DNA of 64,000 nt. Origin: Bacteroidaceae bacterium. GTDB taxonomy: Bacteria; Bacteroidota; Bacteroidia; Bacteroidales; Bacteroidaceae. The stretch is from the NCBI GenBank assembly GCA_017464815.1, contig JAFTYI010000008.1, positions 124,001 to 188,000 on the forward strand, in the 5' to 3' direction. This document shows positions 1 through 8,296 of this stretch, one piece after another. Every line of letters begins with the position of its first letter. Within the stretch, counting starts at the first letter, position 1. The notes beneath the pieces are model-generated. The model saw nothing but the letters and a program-made list of their open reading frames with translations, did not search any database and was not told the DNA's origin. The position numbers were made by a program, and so were the translations under genes.

Positions 1-93
1 TTGAAACATCGCAAAAACCTTCAGGATAATCACACCCATCATTGTACTAGCTTCAAAAAGTAGACACTAAAAATAATTTTAGTTAAAATAGTG

Positions 94-123
94 TTTGTAT
101 TATTGCGAAAAGTTGTATATTTG
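94..123 (+). promoter_or_regulatory. Bacteroidetes-type promoter of the ATPase gene
   Basis: TTTG at 94-97 and TATATTTG at 116-123 match the -33 (TTTG) and -7 (TAnnTTTG) consensus of Bacteroidetes promoters with an 18-nt spacer. Transcription would start near 130. The first copy of the 16-bp repeat lies exactly between the two boxes, where a bound repressor would block RNA polymerase. Confidence 0.6.
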
Positions 124-217
124 CACCGTAAAATATTGCAAAAAGTTGCAAGTTCATCATGGAAATCCCTGCAAAAAGTTGCAAATCCATGACTAAAACT
201 ACTGCAAAAAGTTGCGA
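103..217 (+). repeat. four 16-bp repeats at exact 33-bp spacing
   Basis: Copies begin at 103, 136, 169 and 202. They read TTGCGAAAAGTTGTAT, TTGCAAAAAGTTGCAA, CTGCAAAAAGTTGCAA and CTGCAAAAAGTTGCGA. Spacers are 17 bp and unrelated. The first copy overlaps the promoter; the other three fall in the leader before the ATPase start at 233. A 33-bp period is about three helical turns, so all copies face the same side of DNA, as expected for a cooperative operator. It is also 11 codons: one frame reads through as an AKSCK-type repeat (small ORF 159-263, 34 codons, overlapping the ATPase start out of frame). Confidence 0.8.
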
Positions 218-232
218 AACAATTACTACATC

Positions 233-1531
233 ATGCTTAAAAGGAAGGTTATCAACGAGTTAAAAGCCTGGAAGGAAATTCATCCCAGGAAAGCCCTTTT
301 AATAAAAGGAGCGCGTCAGGTAGGCAAGACTACCACAATACGTCTATTCGGAACAACAAACTATAAGAATTTTATAGAAATAAACTTTGAGAAATCCCCA
401 TTGGCCAAACAGGCTTTTGCAGGTAATTTGGATGCACAAACCATCATTTTGAACCTTTCGGCCATGGGATATGGTCCTTTTGAAAAAGGAAAAACATTGG
501 TCTTCTTTGATGAGATACAAAGCTGTCCGCAAGCCCGTACTGCCATTAAATTTTTGGTTGAAGATGGAAGATGTGATTATATTGAATCTGGTTCCTTGTT
601 AGGTATCAATTATAAAGATGTATCCTCCTATCCGGTAGGGTTTGAGCAACAGTTGGATATGTACCCACTTGATTTCGAAGAGTTTTTATGGGGATGTGGA
701 GTTTCCGAAGAAGTCATATCCTCTTTGCGGCAAGCTTATGAGACAAACTCCCATATCCCTGATTTTCTCCACGAACAAATGACAGTTTATCTGCGTCAGT
801 TCCTGATTGTCGGTGGTATGCCCGAAGCAGTACAAGCGTTTATCAATAATCATGACTTGAGCACAACCATCCGCATACAAAAGAATATCGTGAGCAGCTA
901 CCGTGATGACATTGCCAAGTATGCTGCTAATGAAAAGCATCTGGCCAAGAAGGTCTTTGATGCCATTCCGGAACAGTTATGCAAAAAAGACAAACGGTTC
1001 GTTTTGGCAAGCCTTGAAAAGGGAGCATCACAGCGAAAATATGGTGATGCCACAGAATGGTTAGTGGATGCAGGGATTGCCTATTTTTCATTCAATGTCA
1101 GCACATTGGAATTGCCTTTCTCGTTTCTTGAGAAACGTAATCTTTATAAACTGTTTATGCTTGACACCGGGCTTTTGTGTAGCATGTCGCTTAACGAAAT
1201 GCAGTTTTTTGTCCTTAACGGAGACATCGGAATTAACGAAGGGGCTTTGACAGAGAACTTTGTTGCTACCGAACTGGTCAAGCATGGAAAGAAACTGAAC
1301 TATTATGATAAGAAGAGCCGTCAAGAACTTGACTTCATTTTCAATGATAGTGGAAAGATTGGTATTATCGAGGTGAAGTCAGGTAATGATTATCAAAGAC
1401 ATGCTTCACTTTCAGCAGCCCTGAATGAATCTCCTCAGCGGATAAGTCGTGCTATCGTTCTCAGTAAATTCAATATTAGCACATCCGATAATGTCAGATA
1501 CTATCCGCTATATATGACAATGTTCCTATAG
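233..1531 (+). CDS. AAA ATPase with DUF4143 C-terminal domain
   Basis: 432-aa member of the large ATP-binding/DUF4143 family common in Bacteroidetes; its cellular role is not established. The N-terminus has Walker A (GARQVGKTT) and Walker B (LVFFDEIQ) followed by a sensor-like ESGSLLG. The C-terminal third has the nuclease-like motif ELDFI...IGIIEVKSG, the D-ExK arrangement of DUF4143/PD-(D/E)XK folds. An upstream TTG at 212 is in frame but lies inside the fourth repeat, so I chose the ATG at 233. The gene is monocistronic and ends at a hairpin (1535-1578). Its unusual operator-like leader suggests tight repression or autoregulation (inference). Confidence 0.85.
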   Translation: MLKRKVINELKAWKEIHPRKALLIKGARQVGKTTTIRLFGTTNYKNFIEINFEKSPLAKQAFAGNLDAQTIILNLSAMGYGPFEKGKTLVFFDEIQSCPQARTAIKFLVEDGRCDYIESGSLLGINYKDVSSYPVGFEQQLDMYPLDFEEFLWGCGVSEEVISSLRQAYETNSHIPDFLHEQMTVYLRQFLIVGGMPEAVQAFINNHDLSTTIRIQKNIVSSYRDDIAKYAANEKHLAKKVFDAIPEQLCKKDKRFVLASLEKGASQRKYGDATEWLVDAGIAYFSFNVSTLELPFSFLEKRNLYKLFMLDTGLLCSMSLNEMQFFVLNGDIGINEGALTENFVATELVKHGKKLNYYDKKSRQELDFIFNDSGKIGIIEVKSGNDYQRHASLSAALNESPQRISRAIVLSKFNISTSDNVRYYPLYMTMFL

Positions 1532-1534
1532 ACA

Positions 1535-1578
1535 AACTCCGTTCACGAACCGAGCAAATGCGGTAGGTGAACGGAGTT
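1535..1578. terminator. 44-bp hairpin repeat, copy 1
   Basis: Perfect 12-bp inverted repeat (AACTCCGTTCAC ... GTGAACGGAGTT) just after the ATPase stop codon. A second copy with a single base difference lies at 2784-2827. It probably acts as a terminator, though no long T-run follows this copy. Confidence 0.55.
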
Positions 1579-1686
1579 AACAGTTTATGTGAAAGGCATC
1601 AATAGTGCGCGTTGCAAACGCGAGGCTCATAACATCCACATTTTTCGGCAAAGCCTCAAGGGAACTTCAAATGCGGATGGACGGGG

Positions 1687-1806
1687 TTATTCAATATCAT
1701 CTATAGCTATGCGCAATCCAATCTTCGATGTACAAAAATCCCATGTAGGGGTATCAGAATGATATAAAGTTGAAGCATTACTCTGTGCAGTCTTACCATT
1801 TCCCTA
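1687..1806 (-). pseudogene. remnant of an FGE/C-type-lectin-fold C-terminus
   Basis: Reading on from the stop of the 1807-2739 gene in the same frame, after a second TAG, gives 38 sense codons: GNGKTAQSNASTLYHSDTPT and then a stretch ending SKIGLRIAIDDIE before TAA. The GLRIAI ending is the hallmark last strand of formylglycine-generating-enzyme/C-type-lectin folds; compare YAGLRLAL at the end of the 2860-4254 product. I read it as a decayed C-terminal domain cut off by two in-frame stops. It has no start codon of its own. Between it and 1578 there is only a weak GAGGCT/AGCCTC hairpin. Confidence 0.5.
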
Positions 1807-2739
1807 CTACTTCGTTACTCCACCAACACAATTATTATACATGAAGCAAGCATCCCCATGGAAGAAAGTGGCAACCGTCTTGGTCGGTTTCTTGTATTCC
1901 ACTTCATTTGAATCATTTAACACATATAGTTCTATAGACAACAATGCTTCAGACAGAGCCAACAGATAACTGCCACCCAAGTCCGAATAGGAGGCAACGT
2001 AAGGGAAGTCGCCCACGTATCCTTTGGACGAAGCCTGATTTTTCATCCATTCGATGGGAGCATCCTCTCCATCCGACTTGTCCTTCGAAATCTTTGCTTT
2101 ACCATCCAAGCCAACGCTACCTAATGAACGGTTTGTTGCAATATGGTATTTAAAGGCTTGCCGAGGTTGGGGCGAACCGCCATTCACTGCTTCACTCCAA
2201 CTCAAGTTCATATTCACACTATCCCCCATCAAAGTATGATAGCAGCAAGTTAAATCCAAGACAAATTGTACTGATTTGCTATTATTTTTATCAGACCAAT
2301 TGGAAGATTTATTCATCATCATAGAGAAAACACCCATATCGTGAGAAGTCTGTTCTGTTATTGGTTTGATGGAGACCCACACCCGTCCCTCAGCATCTTT
2401 TTCCATGCGCACCAACTCATACCCGATAATGTTCTTCCAAAATAAGCGTGTTTGTTGATCTCCGTATTCCTCTGAATCGGTTTGAATACTTTGAGAGGCA
2501 CTTTTAAAACCAACCTCTCTCATTTCACACTGCAAGAAATATGAAATAAGAGCCGACATTACTGCCGACTTCATTTCGCAATCGTGCCCCATCTTTTCAT
2601 CCAGACTCACAGATACACCCACATACTCCCCTTTCTTGGGATATGTAAACCATTCGGGAGGAGTGGACTGTCCGTATGTTGCAATAGTGAACAATACGGA
2701 TAATAGCAAACTATATGTTCGACACATTGACTTCATCAT
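1807..2739 (-). CDS. secreted LPP20-like protein of the envelope cluster
   Basis: 310 aa with an N-terminal signal peptide (hydrophobic LLLSVLFTIATYG, mature start near QSTPPEWF). The opening PPEWFTYPKKGEYVGVS and the later VWVSIKPI resemble LPP20/FlgO-like secreted domains, which also occur in the first two genes of this cluster (11993-12835 and 12835-13476). The remainder is not recognised. It is the last gene of the minus-strand run and is separated from the preceding one by the second 44-bp hairpin, so it may have its own promoter. The reading frame would continue into a lectin-fold remnant if two consecutive TAG codons were absent. Function unknown; surface or periplasmic location inferred. 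Confidence 0.65.
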   Translation of the reverse strand: MMKSMCRTYSLLLSVLFTIATYGQSTPPEWFTYPKKGEYVGVSVSLDEKMGHDCEMKSAVMSALISYFLQCEMREVGFKSASQSIQTDSEEYGDQQTRLFWKNIIGYELVRMEKDAEGRVWVSIKPITEQTSHDMGVFSMMMNKSSNWSDKNNSKSVQFVLDLTCCYHTLMGDSVNMNLSWSEAVNGGSPQPRQAFKYHIATNRSLGSVGLDGKAKISKDKSDGEDAPIEWMKNQASSKGYVGDFPYVASYSDLGGSYLLALSEALLSIELYVLNDSNEVEYKKPTKTVATFFHGDACFMYNNCVGGVTK

Positions 2740-2783
2740 TTTCTTTTATCTTTTTGGCCTTTCATATTATTTCCGAAACTATC

Positions 2784-2827
2784 AACTCCGTTCACGAACC
2801 GAACAAATGCGGTAGGTGAACGGAGTT
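2784..2827. repeat. 44-bp hairpin repeat, copy 2
   Basis: Same inverted repeat as 1535-1578 with one mismatch in the loop (gaacaaat versus gagcaaat). A T-run follows on the plus strand (GGAGTTTTTT), although the adjacent genes run on the minus strand. The near identity of two copies 1.25 kb apart suggests a mobile or recombined element rather than two independent terminators. Confidence 0.6.
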
Positions 2828-2859
2828 TTTTCGACTCTAACAAGTCGTTGTTCTGTAAA

Positions 2860-4254
2860 TTAAAGGGCTAAACGGAGACCAGCGTAAGAATTAATATTAT
2901 CGGTAAATCCACTTCTATAGGCCCCTTTATAACAGTTACTATACGATGTATAATAGTATCCCCCCGCCGTGTACCCATAAAGATAACCATTATTCATATA
3001 TGTATCATTTACCCATTCTTCTACATTCCCACTCATATCATATGCTCCAATTTCGTTAGGTAACAATTGTTTAACCGAATGAGTTTCATAAGAAGAATTG
3101 CTACTTGTCCACGCAACATCTCCATGGGTGTTACTGCCACTATAGGTATATCCTTGCGAAATACATCCCCCTTTGGATGCGGCCAGCCATTCAGTCAAAC
3201 TCGGCAATCTAAATTTCATTCCCGTCTTCGCATTCAATTTTGCAATAAATGTTTGACAATCATTCCAACTAACATTGTTTACAGGCATATTAACACCCTC
3301 AAACGTTGAAGGATTGTTACTACTACCCATCACAGCTTTCCACAGTTCTTGAGTCACTTCCGTTTCACCGATATAGAAACTGGGCATATCGTCTATCACA
3401 CGTATCATACGGAAGGTTACATTGGACACAGTTACATCCTTGAACTGCAACACTTCCCAACCGCTACGATTATCCATCGAAGGGGCATTCAGATATCCAC
3501 TCCGGCCTACGGCCAATGCCTGCTCACCGAGTGCCTTGGCATACGATACGCAATATTGGGTATCATCAAAAAAGATTTCTTTCTTCGCTTCATTGGGGAA
3601 AAATCCATAATAGTAGGCAGAATATCCATCGCTTTCAACCGAAACCACATGATTCGTTTGCGTTGATGCAAAATTATTATCAACAATATTATATGTACAA
3701 TAGTGATTAATACCCGAAAAGCGATATTCCTCCGAAGTATCCCCCTTCATTCGGATACGTCCCGTCATTGGTATCAGACTGGCAGTCACTTTAATTACAT
3801 TGTTCTCCATCAAATAAGTAGCAGACTTATCTGCATAGATAGCCGTAAATTCATTCAAAGTAACGGATGTATGCGTCGCTTCAACCGCATTCTCAAAATA
3901 GTAGGCTTCACACTTTGTTTCAGTCCCAGCGGTAAGTGTTCCGTAATATTCCACATTCCACTCTTGAGTTGTCGCATTGTAAATGGCGGCACCATCCACC
4001 AAACTGTTTCCTACGGTAAACTGCAGGTAAATCTTATCTCCATCATTCCACGTCGCCGTTGTTGCTCGAGTGGCATCAAACGGTGTAATGTTACCCTCAA
4101 ACTGCATAGTTGCGTAGTGAGGCACGCGCTCTTCGACAGAAGGATTAGAGTTTACCTCTGCCATTACTTCATCGCTGCTGTTGCAAGCGGTGGTCAACAT
4201 TGAAGCAACGGCCAATACGGACATTGCTACGATTGTGTTCTTAAAAGTTTTCAT
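2860..4254 (-). CDS. pilin-like lipoprotein with FGE/C-type-lectin-fold C-terminus
   Basis: 464-aa lipoprotein (lipobox LTTAC, Cys24). Residues about 45-270 form a fimbrillin-like domain closely related to that of the next gene upstream: both carry IYxDKxATYL and a TGRIRxKG motif. Residues about 285-464 are an FGE/sulfatase-modifying-factor fold: FYIGETEVTQELW, MPVNNVSW, FRLPSLTEWLAA, YDMSGNVEEW and the terminal AGLRLAL. The two catalytic cysteines of true formylglycine-generating enzymes are not evident (the usual RGGSW segment reads AGGYYYTSYSNCYKGAYRSG), so a binding rather than catalytic role is likely. The C-terminal 45 residues are very rich in Tyr, Asn, Ser and Gly. Probably a surface adhesin (inference). 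Confidence 0.8.
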   Translation of the reverse strand: MKTFKNTIVAMSVLAVASMLTTACNSSDEVMAEVNSNPSVEERVPHYATMQFEGNITPFDATRATTATWNDGDKIYLQFTVGNSLVDGAAIYNATTQEWNVEYYGTLTAGTETKCEAYYFENAVEATHTSVTLNEFTAIYADKSATYLMENNVIKVTASLIPMTGRIRMKGDTSEEYRFSGINHYCTYNIVDNNFASTQTNHVVSVESDGYSAYYYGFFPNEAKKEIFFDDTQYCVSYAKALGEQALAVGRSGYLNAPSMDNRSGWEVLQFKDVTVSNVTFRMIRVIDDMPSFYIGETEVTQELWKAVMGSSNNPSTFEGVNMPVNNVSWNDCQTFIAKLNAKTGMKFRLPSLTEWLAASKGGCISQGYTYSGSNTHGDVAWTSSNSSYETHSVKQLLPNEIGAYDMSGNVEEWVNDTYMNNGYLYGYTAGGYYYTSYSNCYKGAYRSGFTDNINSYAGLRLAL

Positions 4255-4287
4255 ACTTTTCAGTTATTTATTATTGTTTTTTCTAAT

Positions 4288-5706
4288 TCAATTGAGATTG
4301 TCATCCTCTGAGAACTCCCCTTTGGATATATTTCCACCTCCAACGGTAGATTCGTTCAAGCTATCATCATCACCGTACTCACCCCTTCCCATCGTGCCAG
4401 ATGATGTTATTTTGTCATTCAGGTCATCATCCGCGTCATATTCAGTTCTGCCGACGCTTCCCGAAGAGGTTGTTTTATCATTCAAATCATCATCCTCTCC
4501 ATAGCCATTTTTACCTATAGAGCCGTCACTGTCAATCACATCATTCAAGTCATCATCATCACCAAAGCCATCTTTGACAATGGAACTCGTATCTTCCTCT
4601 TTAGAGATGGTAGTAAACTGAACAACATCACTCAAGGCCGTTCCCTTTTCGTTGGTGACGTAAGCACAAGCATAGTAAGTGGTTTCAGGTGTCAGTTCTT
4701 TCAAACGAAGTTCCATATTGACAGCCGTACCACACGATATTTTCGTACCATTCTCTGCCGTAGGATTAGCCTGTGTAGAATAAATAAAGCCCGCATCGGA
4801 AATTACTCCATTACCTGCTGAACTGATGATTGTACGCAATATGGCACTGGCACTACGGACTGAAGCGCTTTTCGGTGTTTGAACCTCGGGTAAAGTAATC
4901 TCTTCCTTATTTGCCTTGTTCACTAAAGTCCAACCATCGTGCTGTGCCATAGTGGGAATCGTAATGTAGCCACTTTCACCTGGTTTCAGAGTTGATTCAG
5001 GAAAAGCACGCAAGAACCCTGCTTTATCAGTGTAATCAAATAAAAGAGTCTTATTATCCTCATCTGTAAAATAAGCATAAGCAAAGGCAGAATAGCCATC
5101 AGCAGCTACGCCAGATGCCAACTGTACGTTTTTTGAACTGTACTTATTCTCGGTATAGCTGTACTCGGTATAATAAGACAATCCTGCCACACTGAACGTT
5201 TGCCCTTCAATTCCCTTAAAACGAATACGTCCTGTCTTGGGAGACAGCACAGCTGTCACAATCAACAAATCATCGTACACCAAGTAGGTAGCGGTTTTAT
5301 CCACGTAAATAACAGACTCGGTAGTCAATACAACCCGAGAAGAATTACTGTTTGACGGATTCACAAAATGGAGCGCTTCACATTCCGCAATGTCCGTAGC
5401 AACAAGAGGTTTGTCTGGTTTCACATTCCACGTATCAGTTGCAGCTTCATACGTAGCAATGCCCGTTACATCTCCACCTACTTCGTGGAAACGGAAATAT
5501 ACCTGTTCACCATCTTCCCACACACCATTCTGTACACGGGTTGTTGCTGATTGTCCGTCATAATCATTGTAACTCACATTGAATTTCATGCGATAAGTGA
5601 GACTTTCGGTCTCCACCGAAAGAACATCCTCCAGTTCATGAGAACAAGCTATCCAACCAAGCGGCAGCAACAGGCCCCAAAGTATATAAAGTTTATGTTT
5701 CATCAT
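4288..5706 (-). CDS. pilin-like lipoprotein with Fn3-like domain and acidic 21-residue repeats
   Basis: 472-aa lipoprotein (lipobox GWIAC, Cys21). The N-terminal half (about 35-265) is the same fimbrillin-like module as in the 2860-4254 product. It is followed by one Fn3-like unit (about 281-373: SDAGFIYSTQANPT, TPETTYYACAYVTNEKGT) of the kind repeated five times in the next protein upstream. The C-terminus is 4.5 copies of a 21-residue repeat (residues 378-472) built around YGEDDDLND. Asp-rich DxDDLN blocks suggest metal binding, but no known Ca-binding consensus is exact. The product is surface-exposed by inference. Gap to the following gene is 33 bp; to the preceding gene 15 bp, so co-transcription is likely. 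Confidence 0.8.
   Translation of the reverse strand: MMKHKLYILWGLLLPLGWIACSHELEDVLSVETESLTYRMKFNVSYNDYDGQSATTRVQNGVWEDGEQVYFRFHEVGGDVTGIATYEAATDTWNVKPDKPLVATDIAECEALHFVNPSNSNSSRVVLTTESVIYVDKTATYLVYDDLLIVTAVLSPKTGRIRFKGIEGQTFSVAGLSYYTEYSYTENKYSSKNVQLASGVAADGYSAFAYAYFTDEDNKTLLFDYTDKAGFLRAFPESTLKPGESGYITIPTMAQHDGWTLVNKANKEEITLPEVQTPKSASVRSASAILRTIISSAGNGVISDAGFIYSTQANPTAENGTKISCGTAVNMELRLKELTPETTYYACAYVTNEKGTALSDVVQFTTISKEEDTSSIVKDGFGDDDDLNDVIDSDGSIGKNGYGEDDDLNDKTTSSGSVGRTEYDADDDLNDKITSSGTMGRGEYGDDDSLNESTVGGGNISKGEFSEDDNLN
4291..4575 (-). repeat. 4.5 tandem 63-bp coding repeats (acidic 21-aa units)
   Basis: In-frame units of exactly 21 codons start at K378, K399, R420, R441 and K462. Aligned cores read GFGDDDDLND, GYGEDDDLND, EYDADDDLND, EYGDDDSLNE and EFSEDDNLN. 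The last unit is cut after 11 residues by the stop codon. Such repeats can change copy number by slippage or recombination. Confidence 0.9.
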
Positions 5707-5721
5707 TCCTATACGATATAA

Positions 5722-8196
5722 TTAGTCCCATTTATTCTCACTTTCAAAGCCATCAGTTTCAATGCTACTTCCTTCAGGTTCTTCCTCTGTCGTAAAAGAA
5801 AACTCTTCGCTGAACCCTGTTCCCTTTTCATTCGTTGCATAGGCACGAACATAATAGGTTGTTTTGGGAGAAAGGGCATTGACACGAGCCGCCATATCCA
5901 CGCTTGTGCCAGTCGACACTTTATGATTGGTCAATCCTGGATTATGATTCGTTGAATACACAAAGCCTGCATCACTGATAATCCCATTATTCACAGATTC
6001 GATTTGTGCAGAGAACGATGCCGACCGATGCGTCACCGTCTTCACCGTCACGGCAGACAAAGTTGGTGGCAAGATTTCCAGTGTGGCAAAATTGACCTCT
6101 TCACCGTATGCTGTACCCGCTTCGTTGGTAACGTAGGAACGCACGTAATAGGTGGTGTTCTCTGTCAACTCCTTGACAGTAATGAGGAAAGTCCCCACCC
6201 GTTTGCCACAGCTTACTTTGGTATCGTCAATCGTAGGATTAGGGGTACGTGAGTAGCAGAAACCGCAATCAGATATATTTCCATCACCATCACTGACTAC
6301 CGAGCTACGGAATGTTGCCGACATGGTTCCAATGTTATCCACCGTTGTTGCATCAGCCTTCGGCAAATGTATTTCATGCGTGGTGGAGAAAGTGACATCG
6401 TTTCCGTAGTAAGCTTTATCGTCCTTTGTAATGACGTATGCGCGGGCATGGTAAGCCGTCAGTTCATTCAGCCCTTCAATGCGCACACTGAAACGTTCTG
6501 TGTTTTCCTGTGACGTCTTCCGTTCACTGTTGATGGTGGGATTCTGCTCAGTACCCCAACAAATGCCACGTTCAACAATGACATTACCACCATCGTCAGA
6601 AATGCTGCCTCCCACGGTGGCGGCATTGTGTATGATGTCGCGTGCAGCAGTAGTCGTCAATGCAACAATATCGGGGATAGTTATAAAAGTTACATCCTCG
6701 CCATACGATGTGCCAATGCTGTTGGTGGCGTATGCACGCACGTGGTAGGTGACGTTCGGTTCAAGTCCTGTCAATGTGGAGACAAAACCACCCGTGACAA
6801 TGGTTGCTCCCAACTGAGTTTTTTGATTGTCGAGCGTAGGATTAGCCATGCGGCTCCATACATGACCATGTTGGATGATACCTTTTTTATCACCCATTTT
6901 GAGGATTTTACCTGCTACGTCAACTTGCGACGACTTGATATTGTCGGCTATGCCTGTTTCAACTTCGGGCTTTTGAGCAGTCTCTTCGGTTGTAAAACGG
7001 AGTTGGTTGCTATAACTGATTCCTTCGCTGTTCTCGGCGTACGCGCGGACATAATAAATAGTGTTGGGTTCCAACAGATTGGCTGTATAGCTCATATCTG
7101 CCGCAGCCGAGCAATCGCCAAAGCTGCAACTTTCAGCCGTTGACAGCTCTGGGTTTTCTTGCTTGCCCCAACAAAAGCCATACTTGGTAACTCGGGAACT
7201 ACCCACACTGATAACAGCCCCCTTAAAAGTAGCTGAAACATCGGTTACATCATCCACTGAAAGCAAAGTTGCCGACGGCATCTCCTTGGCAAGGATGGTC
7301 ATCCTGACCGGGATTAGTTTACTGTGTTCGCCAACTTTTAACGAGAGACTTCCCTCGTACTTCCCTTCAGCATGATTAGCGCGGTCAACAGCCACAACAA
7401 TGTTTTCGGTTTTGGAAAACACGCCCGATGTCTTGCTCGGCAAAATCCAATCGTTGGAGGGAGTCAGCGTGTAGCTGACATTGTTTCCACCGCTCATGGT
7501 CAATTGCATGGTAGACGTAACAGCCCCAAAGTCCAATTCCTGCGGTGACACGTTGACCGCCATACCTTGAACCGACATGTTTACACGGATGTTGGCATTT
7601 CCACCATTGGAGGTGATGGCAATGGTCTGACTGTAGTCACCCACAGCCAATCCCTTACGATCGACATTCACCACGATTCCTTTGCTTTCTCCCGACGCGA
7701 GTTCGCCTGAAGTTGGCGAACACGACAGCCAAGGAACATCTTCACTGATTTGCCAATCCAACACGGCAAACCCTGTATTTCTGATATTCAGTGTAAGCGT
7801 GGTAAACTCGTTCCCAAAATCAAGCGTCTCTTGATTGACCTCAATTTGTGGTTTGGATGGGCGCATAGCAAAGTCGAGGCGACTGTCTTCACCCGCCTTT
7901 ACCAGAATAGTTTTATTGTCCGTACTGTAATTCTCCTTACTGACAGAAACTGTATATTGCTGTGCCTCTACACTATAGAATTCATAATGACCATCTGAGC
8001 CAGTCTTTGCACTCTTCCCTGACGGGGCAAGGGTCACATTCACATCCTTGAGTGGTTCACCCGACGCCCGGTCAGTAACCGTACCAAGCAGATTGCCCGT
8101 AGTTGGTGCTATGTCTTCACCACACATGACAAAAAGGAGGACCGACAGTAAGGAACAAACGGCCAATATAGCTTTTCTTACCATAACAAAAGACAT
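5722..8196 (-). CDS. multidomain surface lipoprotein: CarboxypepD_reg, BACON, five Fn3-like repeats
   Basis: 824-aa lipoprotein (lipobox LFVMC, Cys25). The order is: a carboxypeptidase-regulatory-like domain (about 33-112, GNLLGTVTDRASGEPLKDV), two BACON-type domains (about 116-210, with WLSCSPTSGELASGES, and 213-303), then five repeats of about 98 residues (307-803). Each repeat has a GFCWG or GFVYS strand, NPT, and an NTTYYVRAYATNxxGT strand. The final 20 residues end TDGFESENKWD and resemble one unit of the acidic repeat in the following protein. An internal ATG (8184) could also be the start. The protein looks like a long stalk or glycan-contacting rod; no catalytic motif is visible. Confidence 0.8.
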   Translation of the reverse strand: MSFVMVRKAILAVCSLLSVLLFVMCGEDIAPTTGNLLGTVTDRASGEPLKDVNVTLAPSGKSAKTGSDGHYEFYSVEAQQYTVSVSKENYSTDNKTILVKAGEDSRLDFAMRPSKPQIEVNQETLDFGNEFTTLTLNIRNTGFAVLDWQISEDVPWLSCSPTSGELASGESKGIVVNVDRKGLAVGDYSQTIAITSNGGNANIRVNMSVQGMAVNVSPQELDFGAVTSTMQLTMSGGNNVSYTLTPSNDWILPSKTSGVFSKTENIVVAVDRANHAEGKYEGSLSLKVGEHSKLIPVRMTILAKEMPSATLLSVDDVTDVSATFKGAVISVGSSRVTKYGFCWGKQENPELSTAESCSFGDCSAAADMSYTANLLEPNTIYYVRAYAENSEGISYSNQLRFTTEETAQKPEVETGIADNIKSSQVDVAGKILKMGDKKGIIQHGHVWSRMANPTLDNQKTQLGATIVTGGFVSTLTGLEPNVTYHVRAYATNSIGTSYGEDVTFITIPDIVALTTTAARDIIHNAATVGGSISDDGGNVIVERGICWGTEQNPTINSERKTSQENTERFSVRIEGLNELTAYHARAYVITKDDKAYYGNDVTFSTTHEIHLPKADATTVDNIGTMSATFRSSVVSDGDGNISDCGFCYSRTPNPTIDDTKVSCGKRVGTFLITVKELTENTTYYVRSYVTNEAGTAYGEEVNFATLEILPPTLSAVTVKTVTHRSASFSAQIESVNNGIISDAGFVYSTNHNPGLTNHKVSTGTSVDMAARVNALSPKTTYYVRAYATNEKGTGFSEEFSFTTEEEPEGSSIETDGFESENKWD

Positions 8197-8296
8197 GTAT
8201 TTTCTCTCTGTTTGTTAATTCTTCGTAAAATCAGCAACAGAAGGTGCAGATTTTTTCAACTCAAAAACTCTGCACCTTCATGCTATGATGCGATTC

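Noticed and set aside
103-217. CRISPR-like array (16-bp repeats with 17-bp spacers)
   Set aside because: Repeats and spacers are too short, only four copies exist, they overlap a promoter, and no cas gene is in the window.
1687-4254. Diversity-generating retroelement with a template repeat at 1687-1806
   Set aside because: The remnant DNA is not alike enough to the end of the 2860-4254 gene to be its template, and no reverse transcriptase or Avd gene is present.
2860-4254. Active formylglycine-generating enzyme or sulfatase activator
   Set aside because: The catalytic cysteine segment is not present, the protein is a lipoprotein fused to a pilin-like domain, and no sulfatase gene is near.
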